From: Candidatus Aminicenantota bacterium
GTDB taxonomy: Bacteria; Acidobacteriota; Aminicenantia; Aminicenantales; Aminicenantaceae
Length of the DNA stretch: 58,778 nucleotides
Direction of reading: 5' to 3'
Assembly: GCA_016783445.1 (NCBI GenBank)
Contig: JADHWO010000008.1
Span: 1-58,778, forward strand
Shown here: piece by piece, positions 51,651-58,778 of the stretch
Numbering within the stretch: position 1 is the stretch's first letter
Layout: each line of letters opens with the position of its first letter
Program-made: the position numbers and the translations under genes
The notes under the pieces: generated by a model
The model's input: only the letters and a program-made list of their open reading frames with translations
The model's database searches: none
What the model was told of the DNA's origin: nothing

Positions 51651-53084
51651 TTAAAAAAGAAGCCTGAATCCAAGCATCATTTTGTGATGATCCTGGAATG
51701 AGAGATCAACGACGGGTCCCATTGCCTCAAGAAAGATGGAGGCTGAAATTCTGGAGTTATCAAACAGTTCGAATCCTACATTGGCAATAGCCTCTGCATA
51801 TTTACTGCTTATGGTTTCTTTGTCATTTGTTGTATACACACCACCAGCTCCAATAAAAACAGGTCCTAAATGGAAATTGAGAAGTAAATTTACTGAGTAA
51901 AAAGGCTTCCATGGGGCATCGTTGGGGGAGTAAGCTCCTCCTCCTGAGAGGATAATATCCAGCGTGCCTGGTAAGATCTTATATAGCAAGCCTATCCTTC
52001 CTGCGGCATATCCGACATATGTCCCATCTCCCCGGGCAGCCAGAGCCCCTGCGTCAAACAGGAAAAAGAGATTCTTTTGTTTTGCCGCGACCTCAACTTG
52101 AAATGGTTCGGATACAGCACCAAAATCATCCGTGGCGACAACTGTTACGGTATAGACACCTTTTTTTCTAAATACTTTTTCCCAGCTGAAGGGTTTTTCA
52201 TTGTCCACAAATCTATCGACCAAATTTCCCATTTCATCGGCGATTGTAAAATTAACTTCGACAACTTCTCCATCTGAGTCAGTTGAACCTGAAGCATCAA
52301 AGGTGATAGGCTTTCCAACATTGCCTTTTGGAGGTTGGGACTCCAGCATGGAGACAGGTGGAAAATTGATGTATGTTTTTGCCTCGCAAGGATTCTCAGA
52401 CGGCTTACCCTCTATGTTAAAAGCTTTTCCTTTAAAAGTATACTCTCCAGGCTTATCGAATTTTGTTTCCCATTTAGGAGAGTCTGGAGTCAGTTCATTC
52501 ATAGTGATTTTAGTTCCTTTAGAATCAAAAACTTCGACTTCCATGGATTTAGCATGCTGTGATCCACTCATATCCACAGATATAGAATCGTTTATGTTCG
52601 CTTTAGCGGGGGTAACTTTAATATCACCGATAGCATCTTCTATTTGAATTATTTCCTCAATCACCCGAGGTTCTTCTTCAGGAAGTTCTTCTTCAGGCCA
52701 AAATACTATTCTTAAACCCTGCTCAAAACTTTCGCTTTTGTAAGGGGGGAATTCCTCGGTTAAGTCAATAACAACCCTGGCAATGTTAGATTTAAACATA
52801 CTTGCTCTGATTGCGCCAATTCCGAGAGAATTGACCTGGATCAGGGGAGGAGATTGAATGCTTTTAATGTTAAAAAGGTCGATACATATTCGATAAGGAT
52901 TGAACAGTTTAAACTCACGGTGGTAAGTGTAAGGACTTAAGATAATTTTAATTTCAAGGGTTTTTTCCCCTTTGGAAAAAACAATGTTTTCCAGGACGCC
53001 ACTTTCTTTTGATAAAGAAAGCATCGTAAAATTCAAAAGGATTAAAAGTAAACATGGGAGTAGAAAAAGATTTTTTTTGGTCAT
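51651..53084 (-). CDS. AMIN-domain / PKD-like / outer-membrane barrel protein
   Basis: Exported protein of 477 residues. Signal peptide (LFLLPCLLLILLNFTMLSLS), then an AMIN-like domain (about 28-130, YRICIDLFNIKS, ARVVIDLTEEFPPYKSESFE), an acidic EELPEEEPRVIEE linker, two Ig/PKD-like domains (about 150-335; GKPITFDASGSTDSDGEVVE), and a C-terminal beta-rich region of about 135 residues ending GFRLLF, suggestive of a small outer-membrane barrel. AMIN domains guide proteins to peptidoglycan, so it may link cell wall and outer membrane. No known named protein was recognised. Confidence 0.65.
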   Translation of the reverse strand: MTKKNLFLLPCLLLILLNFTMLSLSKESGVLENIVFSKGEKTLEIKIILSPYTYHREFKLFNPYRICIDLFNIKSIQSPPLIQVNSLGIGAIRASMFKSNIARVVIDLTEEFPPYKSESFEQGLRIVFWPEEELPEEEPRVIEEIIQIEDAIGDIKVTPAKANINDSISVDMSGSQHAKSMEVEVFDSKGTKITMNELTPDSPKWETKFDKPGEYTFKGKAFNIEGKPSENPCEAKTYINFPPVSMLESQPPKGNVGKPITFDASGSTDSDGEVVEVNFTIADEMGNLVDRFVDNEKPFSWEKVFRKKGVYTVTVVATDDFGAVSEPFQVEVAAKQKNLFFLFDAGALAARGDGTYVGYAAGRIGLLYKILPGTLDIILSGGGAYSPNDAPWKPFYSVNLLLNFHLGPVFIGAGGVYTTNDKETISSKYAEAIANVGFELFDNSRISASIFLEAMGPVVDLSFQDHHKMMLGFRLLF

Positions 53085-53284
53085 CCGCCTCCTCCATAAG
53101 ATAAAAAAAAAGAATTATTGGCTTTTTTTAACCTATAACATAAAAAAAAGCGAATTTCAAGCCAATGGGATCAAAGCCAAGGGAGTCAGACTTCTAAAGC
53201 TTCAAGAATTTTTATATTTTCCGGATTACACTGGTCTGTTCTAGTTATTGAAGTTTTAAAAGCCTGAGCCCTTAGGCGTGAGGT

Positions 53285-53788
53285 CTATTTGGTCTGGAAT
53301 TTTTCCATTAAATAATCAACAGCTTGTTTTAAAGTTGTGTGTAGATGTTTGACGTCTCTATCAAAATTTATGACAAAGCTGAAGATGTCTCCATTCAAGC
53401 CTTCACAAAAACAGAAATATTCTTTATTTTTAGCATCGATTAAAAAAGATGATTCCTGATCGTGGAAAGGGCATTTCGCCAGATATTGGTTCTTAGTTCC
53501 GACTTTTTCTCCGGATATCTTGTATTCTTTCATCAAATCCATCATATCGATTGATTTTTTTAAGGATGACATTTTTTTATTAAGCTCAGTATCAGCATCA
53601 TGGATGAGCCTCAGGTTCTGAAGAATCGAAGGAAGACCTTCCTTGCCGCATTCCTCACAGATTACAGGCCCTTCCTCTTGTTGGATTATTTTCTTTTTTT
53701 CATCCTTGATTACCTCTTTGTTAAAAGAGAGGCTGAAATAAGGAGTTTTATGATCGATATCTTTGCCACAAATTTTACATAAACTCAT
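53285..53788 (-). CDS. Orphan zinc-finger protein with DnaG-like CHC2 domain
   Basis: 167 residues from ATG 53788, chosen for AAAGGAG seven bases upstream. An N-terminal zinc-ribbon-like part has CKIC (4-7) and CEEC (44-47). A helical middle (about 55-95) follows. The C-terminus matches the primase zinc-binding domain: AKCPFHDQESSFLIDAKNKE then YFCFCEGLNGDIFSFV (C106, H109, C126, C128). In DnaG the last two ligands are spaced CxxC; here they are CxC. No TOPRIM or helicase domain is attached. Probably a DNA-binding zinc protein; function unknown. Confidence 0.7.
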   Translation of the reverse strand: MSLCKICGKDIDHKTPYFSLSFNKEVIKDEKKKIIQQEEGPVICEECGKEGLPSILQNLRLIHDADTELNKKMSSLKKSIDMMDLMKEYKISGEKVGTKNQYLAKCPFHDQESSFLIDAKNKEYFCFCEGLNGDIFSFVINFDRDVKHLHTTLKQAVDYLMEKFQTK

Positions 53789-53914
53789 GCTTTCTCCTTT
53801 CATGGATTAAGACTCTGAAAGAAGTATAGTTTATTCATTTCAACAAAAAAATCAATAAGAAGAAAAATTATGAGCCAAAATTGGGAAAATTGGGGATGGT
53901 TCCATTTTTCTAAT

Positions 53915-53949
53915 GTTGAGACGCAACCCCTTATGTTTATATATAGCGG
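53915..53949 (+). promoter_or_regulatory. Promoter-like repeat copy (GTTGAGACGC...TATATA)
   Basis: GTTGAGACGCAACCCCTTAT followed by TTTATATATAG, matching the inverted promoter-like ends at 37742-37771 and 38014-38043. On the plus strand it faces the 3' end of recO, so any transcript would be antisense to recO. Confidence 0.35.
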
Positions 53950-54665
53950 AGAGTTTTAGGTTCTCTTTCAAGATGAAAGACGATAATCTCCCTAAGCACT
54001 TTTTTGATTGTGTTGAGCTGCTCGGGAGAAAAGGGAAGAGGTCCTTTTTTTGGAGGAGGATTTTTTTTGATCCATTGGACGAATGCCCCAAATTCCGGTT
54101 TGATTTTTTCTTTTTTTTTAGGCGCGCATTGGTCACAAAAGACGCCGTCCTTTTTTAAAGAAAGCCATCCGGATTCAGTGAGAGCCTTCCGGCATTTTAA
54201 ACATTTATTAAAATCTGGAAGCACACCATTGATTTTTAGAAGCCAGGTTTCGAAATACCGGGTCAAAAAGTATAAATCGCCTCTTTCCTTTAGCGAGTGC
54301 ATGACTGAAAGCAACAGCCTGTAGAGGACATCGTCTTTTGCTCTTGAAGGGGAAAATTCTTCAATAAGTTCGGCAAAATAACTCAGAGTGAAAGATGTTT
54401 CTAGGTTATTCTGGATCTCAAAAAAAGATTCAAGCAGATCACAGTTGCCTATTGTGACTAAATCTTTTCTTTCCTTTTCATAATAATAAAACTTTACAAA
54501 TGACAGAGGTTCCAGGCTGCTTCCGAAACGGTTGCCGAATTTTCGAGCCCCTTTAGCCACTCCTCTTAAAATACCCTTTTCTCGAGAAAAAAAGACAACG
54601 ATTTTATCTTGCTCACCTGTATTAAAGGTTCGCAGGACAATGGCCTCAGTTTGTTCGAGGGGCAT
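53937..54665 (-). CDS. recO: DNA repair protein RecO
   Basis: Recombination mediator that, with RecR, loads RecA on SSB-coated DNA. 242 residues: N-terminal OB fold (TEAIVLRTFNTGEQDKIVVF, GVAKGARKFGNRFGSSLEPL near 36), helical domain, and a zinc site with CLKC near 155 and CDQC near 177. The C-terminal region is shorter than in E. coli but normal for the broad family. It follows mgtE by seven bases and is probably co-transcribed. Confidence 0.93.
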   Translation of the reverse strand: MPLEQTEAIVLRTFNTGEQDKIVVFFSREKGILRGVAKGARKFGNRFGSSLEPLSFVKFYYYEKERKDLVTIGNCDLLESFFEIQNNLETSFTLSYFAELIEEFSPSRAKDDVLYRLLLSVMHSLKERGDLYFLTRYFETWLLKINGVLPDFNKCLKCRKALTESGWLSLKKDGVFCDQCAPKKKEKIKPEFGAFVQWIKKNPPPKKGPLPFSPEQLNTIKKVLREIIVFHLEREPKTLRYI

Positions 54666-54672
54666 TGGAAAG

Positions 54673-56034
54673 TTATATGAGTTTACTCAAGAAGAGGGTT
54701 CCAAGGCCAAGGAAGGTGAGGAAGCCTATGGTGTCTGTGCACATAGTGAGAAGGTTGACTGAACCCAGCGCCGGGTCCAGGCGGATTAATTTCAGGAATA
54801 AAGGGATTAGAGTGCCGAGAAGGGCGGCTATAAAAAGATTGGCTATGATAGACAGTCCGAGAATAAGTCCCAAGTATGGATTTTTAATTAATAGGTAAGA
54901 AACTCCTGATAAGATCGCTCCGAGGATAACACCGTTGCCGAAACCGACCAGAATTTCTTTTATCAAAGCTTTTTTTGCTCCCACCCAGTCAGCCTGCCCG
55001 ATGGCAATTTCCCGGACTATTATTGCTATTGTCTGGTTTCCTGCGATTCCTCCCAGAGCTGCAACCAAAGGCATAAAAACTGCCAAAGTGATAAAAGATT
55101 TTATGGTGTCTTCAAAATAATGAATGACAAAGGGAGCGAGGGAGGCGGTGATAAGGCTGAACAAAAGAAAAGGGAGCCTTTTTTTTATGGATTTTAGTGG
55201 GTTGTTTTGAATTCTATCAGTTGTATCCAGGGATAGCATTTTGTAGATGTCTTCTGTAGCTTCCTCTTCTATAACGTCGATGACATCATCAACTGTAACA
55301 ACACCCACAAGAGTGTTTTCGGAATCAACAACCGGGATAGCGACAAGATTATAATCTGCGACATAACGCGCTACCTCTTCCTGGTCGGTTTCAGGATGAA
55401 CGCTTATGAGATCTTTGTTCATGATTTCCTTTAAGGGGGTATTGGGGGGAGAAAAAAGAACCTGCCTTAAAGAGACAACTCCAGTAAGATGGTTTTTTTC
55501 ATCCACAACATAGAGATAAAAAGCTGATTCCACGTCTCCCTCAAGCTGCATGGCTGTTATGGAGTCTGAAACATTCGTTTCCTGATCCAGAGCGTAAAAA
55601 TCCGGAGACATTATTCGGCCGGCGGTTTCTTCCTCGTAGTGGAGAAGTTCCTTGACATCTTCGGAAGGTTTCTCTTCCATAGCTCCCAGTACGGATTCTT
55701 TCATATCTTCGGGAAGAAGGTCGAGAATTGAAGCTACATCGTCAGGGGGAGTAATCTGGAAAAGGTCGGTTATTTGTTCCAATGGGAGTTCTTTTAATAT
55801 TAAGGATGCATCTTCCGGGTCCAGTTCACTTAAAACTTCGCCGGTTTTTTCTTTATTTTTATCAAGGAGTACATTAAAGAGGATGCGTTTTTCCCTGAAT
55901 GTAAGATGGTCCATAAGGGAAGAAATTTCAGCAGCGTGAAAGTTTTTAACCAGGTTCAACAGTCGAGAAAGAGCCCCCATGTTGATAAACTTTCGCGCTG
56001 AACTGATGGCGATCCTTAAAGGCTGTATCCTCAT
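54673..56034 (-). CDS. mgtE: Magnesium transporter MgtE
   Basis: Mg2+ channel, 453 residues. Cytosolic N domain (superhelical, LSELDPEDASLILKELPLEQ), paired CBS domains (about 140-265; GVVSLRQVLFSPPNTPLKEI, LVGVVTVDDVIDVIEEEATE) that sense Mg2+, and five C-terminal membrane helices with PLVAALGGIAGNQTIAIIVR near 339 and LLTMCTDTIGFLTFLGLG near the end. AGAGG lies before the ATG; an internal ATG at residue 19 is less likely. Confidence 0.96.
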   Translation of the reverse strand: MRIQPLRIAISSARKFINMGALSRLLNLVKNFHAAEISSLMDHLTFREKRILFNVLLDKNKEKTGEVLSELDPEDASLILKELPLEQITDLFQITPPDDVASILDLLPEDMKESVLGAMEEKPSEDVKELLHYEEETAGRIMSPDFYALDQETNVSDSITAMQLEGDVESAFYLYVVDEKNHLTGVVSLRQVLFSPPNTPLKEIMNKDLISVHPETDQEEVARYVADYNLVAIPVVDSENTLVGVVTVDDVIDVIEEEATEDIYKMLSLDTTDRIQNNPLKSIKKRLPFLLFSLITASLAPFVIHYFEDTIKSFITLAVFMPLVAALGGIAGNQTIAIIVREIAIGQADWVGAKKALIKEILVGFGNGVILGAILSGVSYLLIKNPYLGLILGLSIIANLFIAALLGTLIPLFLKLIRLDPALGSVNLLTMCTDTIGFLTFLGLGTLFLSKLI

Positions 56035-56102
56035 TTTTTCCTCTGAATTTTCGCCCTAAACAATAGCACAAAATTTGAAAAGAGTAAACGAAAAAGGAGG
56101 GT

Positions 56103-57458
56103 CTATTTATGCTTCATATAAAAATATTTATTTGTTTCTGAAACGATGATTGTGCTGAGGCCAACGAGGCCTATCAGATTGGGAAAAGCCATGCAGCCAT
56201 TCATGATGTCTGAAACTCGCCAGACCGTTTCCAGCTTTAATAGAGTTCCCACAGCGACAAAGATTACAAATAGAATCCGGAAAGTTTTTACTGCTCTTTC
56301 TTTAAACAAGTATTCAACGGCTTTTTCCCCATAATAACACCAGCCGAGAATGGTGGAATAGGCAAAGAATATCAGTGTTATAGTGACGACAAATCCTCCT
56401 ATTCCAAAAGGAAGGAATTTTTCAAAGGCCATGGCAGTGAGTTCGGCCCCTTTGTATTCAGGGCCGTAAGTCCAGAAGCCACTTAAGAGGATAACAAGGC
56501 CGGTCATTGTACAGACAACAAGAGTATCGATAAATGTCTGAGTCATGGAAACAAGAGCTTGTTTGACAGGATTGGAAGTTTTTGCCGCAGCTGCGGCAAT
56601 CGGGGCAGATCCCAGTCCTGACTCATTGGAAAAGACTCCCTTGGATACTCCCATTCGTATTGTCTGCATAACTGTTGCGCCGAGAAATCCCCCCACGGCT
56701 GCCGTTGGTGTAAATGCGTGTTTAAAAATGAGAGTGAAGATTTGGGGAATTATTAAGATTTTTGAGAACAGAATGTAACAAGCTCCCGTGATATAGATGA
56801 TAATCATAAAGGGAACAAGGATCTGAGTTACTTTGGCAATGCTTTTAATTCCGCCCAGGACGACTATAGCAGTGAATACTGCCAGTATAATTCCAGTCAC
56901 CCAGTAAGGAATACCAAATGAGGTTTTGACAGCACCCGCAACTGAATTGGATTGAACCATGTTTCCGATGCCAAAAGCTGCAATAAAAGCAAAGATGGCA
57001 AAAAGTGTTCCGAGCCACTTCCAGCCCAATCCCTTAGAAATATAATACATGGGGCCGCCGCTCATGGTTCCAAATTCATCAACTTCTCTGTATTTGATTG
57101 CCAGAACAGCCTCGGAGTACTTAGTGGCCATCCCGAAAATTCCAGTCACCCACAACCAGAAAAGAGCTCCTGGCCCTCCTATAGTGATTGCGAGGGATAC
57201 CCCGACAATATTTCCTGTTCCCACCGTTGCTGCAAGAGCTGTCATCAGGGCCTGGAAATGAGAGATGTCGCCTTCTTGTTCGTCATCTTCTTTCCTTTTA
57301 ACAAAAGCCAAATAAAGAGAACGAAAGAGACCTCTTATTTGAAGGCCCCTTAATCTTATAGTCAGGAATATCCCTGTGCCTACTAAAAGAATTATGAGAG
57401 GAGGGCCCCAAATAAAATCTCTTATAGCGGTTAGTATTTCGAGTGCCTGGCTTTCCAT
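56103..57458 (-). CDS. Sodium:alanine/glycine symporter (AGCS family)
   Basis: Na+-coupled uptake of alanine or glycine. 451 residues with about ten or eleven hydrophobic segments. Family signatures: [40 protein letters not shown] near 72, [20 protein letters not shown] near 94, [20 protein letters not shown] near 121, [20 protein letters not shown] near 270 and [20 protein letters not shown] near 368. Its cargo links naturally to the alanine-dehydrogenase-like gene and the threonine-to-glycine route. Confidence 0.94.
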   Translation of the reverse strand: MESQALEILTAIRDFIWGPPLIILLVGTGIFLTIRLRGLQIRGLFRSLYLAFVKRKEDDEQEGDISHFQALMTALAATVGTGNIVGVSLAITIGGPGALFWLWVTGIFGMATKYSEAVLAIKYREVDEFGTMSGGPMYYISKGLGWKWLGTLFAIFAFIAAFGIGNMVQSNSVAGAVKTSFGIPYWVTGIILAVFTAIVVLGGIKSIAKVTQILVPFMIIIYITGACYILFSKILIIPQIFTLIFKHAFTPTAAVGGFLGATVMQTIRMGVSKGVFSNESGLGSAPIAAAAAKTSNPVKQALVSMTQTFIDTLVVCTMTGLVILLSGFWTYGPEYKGAELTAMAFEKFLPFGIGGFVVTITLIFFAYSTILGWCYYGEKAVEYLFKERAVKTFRILFVIFVAVGTLLKLETVWRVSDIMNGCMAFPNLIGLVGLSTIIVSETNKYFYMKHK

Positions 57459-57487
57459 GTTACCTGATTCAGGAAAAAATTTTTCCT

Positions 57488-57496
57488 ATTATAACA
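57488..57496 (-). promoter_or_regulatory. Possible extended -10 promoter of the symporter gene
   Basis: Minus strand TGTTATAAT, i.e. TGnTATAAT, about 30 bases before the symporter ATG. No good -35 box is visible. Confidence 0.35.
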
Positions 57497-57570
57497 GCGG
57501 AGTATGGTCAGGTCTACATTTTTATAAGAGTTTGTTCGAATGGTTCTCTTCTATTTTGTGTGGGCAATGA

Positions 57571-57606
57571 TCAGGAAGTATTCGGGGATGGCCTCGCTCC
57601 CGTTCA
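57571..57606 (+). repeat. Short D-type repeat fragment
   Basis: GTATTCGGGGATGGCCTCGC followed by TCCCGTTCAGAT matches 48974-49012 (GTATTTGGGAATGTCTTAGC then TTCCGTTCAGAT). GGTATTTGGGGATGGATG also occurs inverted near 49275-49292. Confidence 0.4.
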
Positions 57607-57626
57607 GATATATTGGATTGAGGCTT

Positions 57627-58778
57627 TTACCCGAGGAAGGTTATGCAAAGATTTTTAATTTTTTTATTGAGGAGCTCTTTGTCAATTTTAAGTTCAGATG
57701 ATGTTTTAGATATGTCCCAGTTGTGCCTTATTAAAGCCTTGTGGATGAACTGTTTTTCGAACTGTTTCTCTGCCTGTTTTAGAGACTTATTTCTGGTGAG
57801 GCCGGGAACGGACTGTGGTTCTCTTTGCTCAACAAGCAGTAAAAGATGAGTAGCTTTTATTTCATCATCCGGCACCATTATTACAAACCTTTCGATTACG
57901 TTGATGAGTTCGCTTATATTTCTCGGCCAGGAATAATTTCGGAATGCTTCCATGGCACCTTTGCTCATGGATTTTTTCTTTTTGCTGTCCTCGATTGAGA
58001 AATACTTCAGAAAGTAATTTATCAGGAGCGGGATGTCTTCCTTTCTTTCTCTCAAGGGGGGAAGAACCATGGGGATGACATTCAGCTTGAGAAATAGGTC
58101 CTCTCTGAATTTTCCCTTGGCAGTAAGCTCATTTAAGTTTTTGTTTGTCGCTGCGATGAACCTGACATTGATAGGTAGAGACTCATTTGACCCCAGTGGT
58201 TCAAACTTTTGTTCTTCGATGATTCTTGCCAGTTTAGCCTGGATTTTTAGACTCATATTGTCAATCTCTTCAAGGAAAATAGTCCCGCTGTCTGCAATAA
58301 GTAATTTTCCTTTTTTGTCATTATCAACGTGAGTAAAGCTTCCTTTAATATACCCGAAGAGTTCCCTTTCAATTAACTTACCAGGAATGGCTGCAAGATT
58401 TACATGGACAAATCGTTTGTTTTTTCTAGGGCTTTCCTGATGAATCAAGCGGGCAACAAGTTCTTTCCCAGTTCCATTTTCTCCGCAGATGAGAATGCTG
58501 CAGTTTGTAGGAGCAGTTTTCTTTATATCGACTTTTAATTTTTGAATGGAACGACTTTTGCCGACCAGATTGTGCTTGATTTTAATTTTTTCGCGAAGAT
58601 ATATATTCTCTTCTTCTATTTTTTTTTGTTTTAGTGCATTTTTGACGGTTAAGACAACCTTTTCCAGAGAGAGGGGTTTTTCTAAAAAATCATATGCCCC
58701 GAGTTTTGTAGCCTTTACGGCTGTTTCTATAGTTCCGTGACCAGAGATCATTACTACTTGAGGATTTTCATCCATTTT
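57627..58778 (-). CDS. Sigma-54-dependent response regulator, NtrC family (partial, 5' end outside window)
   Basis: At least 382 residues of an NtrC-like activator; the N-terminus runs past the window edge, and the ATG at 58775 is probably internal. The tail of a receiver domain is visible (MISGHGTIETAVKATKLGAY, FLEKPLSLEKVVLTVKNAL), then a sigma-54 AAA+ domain (Walker A GENGTGKELVARLIH, FREDLFLKLNVIPMVLPPLR) and a Fis-type helix-turn-helix at the C-terminus. The GAFTGA loop reads GSFTHV, Walker B is FLEEI, and one arginine-finger position is lysine. Function depends on an unseen partner kinase. Confidence 0.88.
   Translation of the reverse strand, partial: KMDENPQVVMISGHGTIETAVKATKLGAYDFLEKPLSLEKVVLTVKNALKQKKIEEENIYLREKIKIKHNLVGKSRSIQKLKVDIKKTAPTNCSILICGENGTGKELVARLIHQESPRKNKRFVHVNLAAIPGKLIERELFGYIKGSFTHVDNDKKGKLLIADSGTIFLEEIDNMSLKIQAKLARIIEEQKFEPLGSNESLPINVRFIAATNKNLNELTAKGKFREDLFLKLNVIPMVLPPLRERKEDIPLLINYFLKYFSIEDSKKKKSMSKGAMEAFRNYSWPRNISELINVIERFVIMVPDDEIKATHLLLLVEQREPQSVPGLTRNKSLKQAEKQFEKQFIHKALIRHNWDISKTSSELKIDKELLNKKIKNLCITFLG

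Noticed and set aside
57459-57626. Glycine-type riboswitch in front of the alanine/glycine symporter
   Set aside because: The leader after the extended -10 is only about 20-30 bases and shows no aptamer-like structure.
1-58778. tRNA, rRNA, CRISPR arrays, prophage or IS transposase genes
   Set aside because: Looked for cloverleaf T-arm motifs, regularly spaced repeats and transposase or integrase motifs; none was convincing. Repeat elements here are non-autonomous.

Overview
The window looks like chromosomal DNA of a Gram-negative, probably anaerobic heterotrophic bacterium of low to moderate GC. Outer-membrane genes (bamA, skp, lolC/lolD, lpxA, lpxI, a beta-barrel protein) sit beside genes often seen in anaerobes (NuoEFG-like and NfnAB-like flavoprotein complexes, a CoA-transferase, RNase HIII, flavoredoxin). 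The mix and gene order would fit Candidatus Aminicenantes or a related Acidobacteriota-like lineage. That placement is an inference from gene content, not a match to a known genome.

Layout. 1-6 kb: palindromic repeat, efp, a galactokinase-like GHMP kinase, an RNase Z-like hydrolase, a lipoprotein amidohydrolase and a Ca2+/Na+ antiporter behind a repeated leader. 6-14.5 kb: a divergent alanine-dehydrogenase-like gene, then five tightly packed genes encoding a soluble NuoE/F/G-like module plus NfnA/NfnB-like subunits. 14.6-19.2 kb: CoA-transferase, RNase HIII, a DUF401 membrane protein and a long AlaX editing protein. 19.4-26 kb: two FtsX/MacB-type permeases, a COG1751 protein, an RluB-type pseudouridine synthase and a Lon-like protease. 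26-37 kb: an enoyl-CoA hydratase remnant, ribH-nusB-lysS, then the envelope block lolC-lolD, bamA-skp-fabZ-lpxA-lpxI and a Gfo/Idh oxidoreductase. 37-49.4 kb: an accessory-like stretch with long intergenic spacers full of structured repeats, between an aminotransferase, a SpoIID protein, pyrE, nhaC, kbl, two aminopropyltransferases and an SDR-type threonine dehydrogenase. 49.4-58.8 kb: a histidine ammonia-lyase family enzyme, flavoredoxin, an AMIN/PKD/barrel protein, an orphan CHC2-like zinc protein, recO, mgtE, an alanine/glycine symporter and a partial sigma-54 activator running off the end.

Functional picture. Amino-acid use stands out: Na+:alanine symporter, Ald-like protein, threonine to glycine plus acetyl-CoA (Tdh + Kbl), and an HAL-family lyase. 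The NuoEFG/Nfn cluster could exchange electrons among NAD(H), NADP(H) and ferredoxin. Na+/H+, Ca2+ and Mg2+ transporters handle ions. The envelope block makes and places outer-membrane proteins, lipoproteins and lipid A precursors.

The most striking unexplained signal is non-coding. Two related repeat families (B and C, four copies at 37.8-49.2 kb) keep the same hairpin architecture while their stem sequences change in a compensatory way. A third family (A) sits directly upstream of two cation antiporter genes. One B copy, with a 9-bp target duplication, has inserted between two inverted promoter-like ends. No tRNA, rRNA, CRISPR array or transposase gene was seen.
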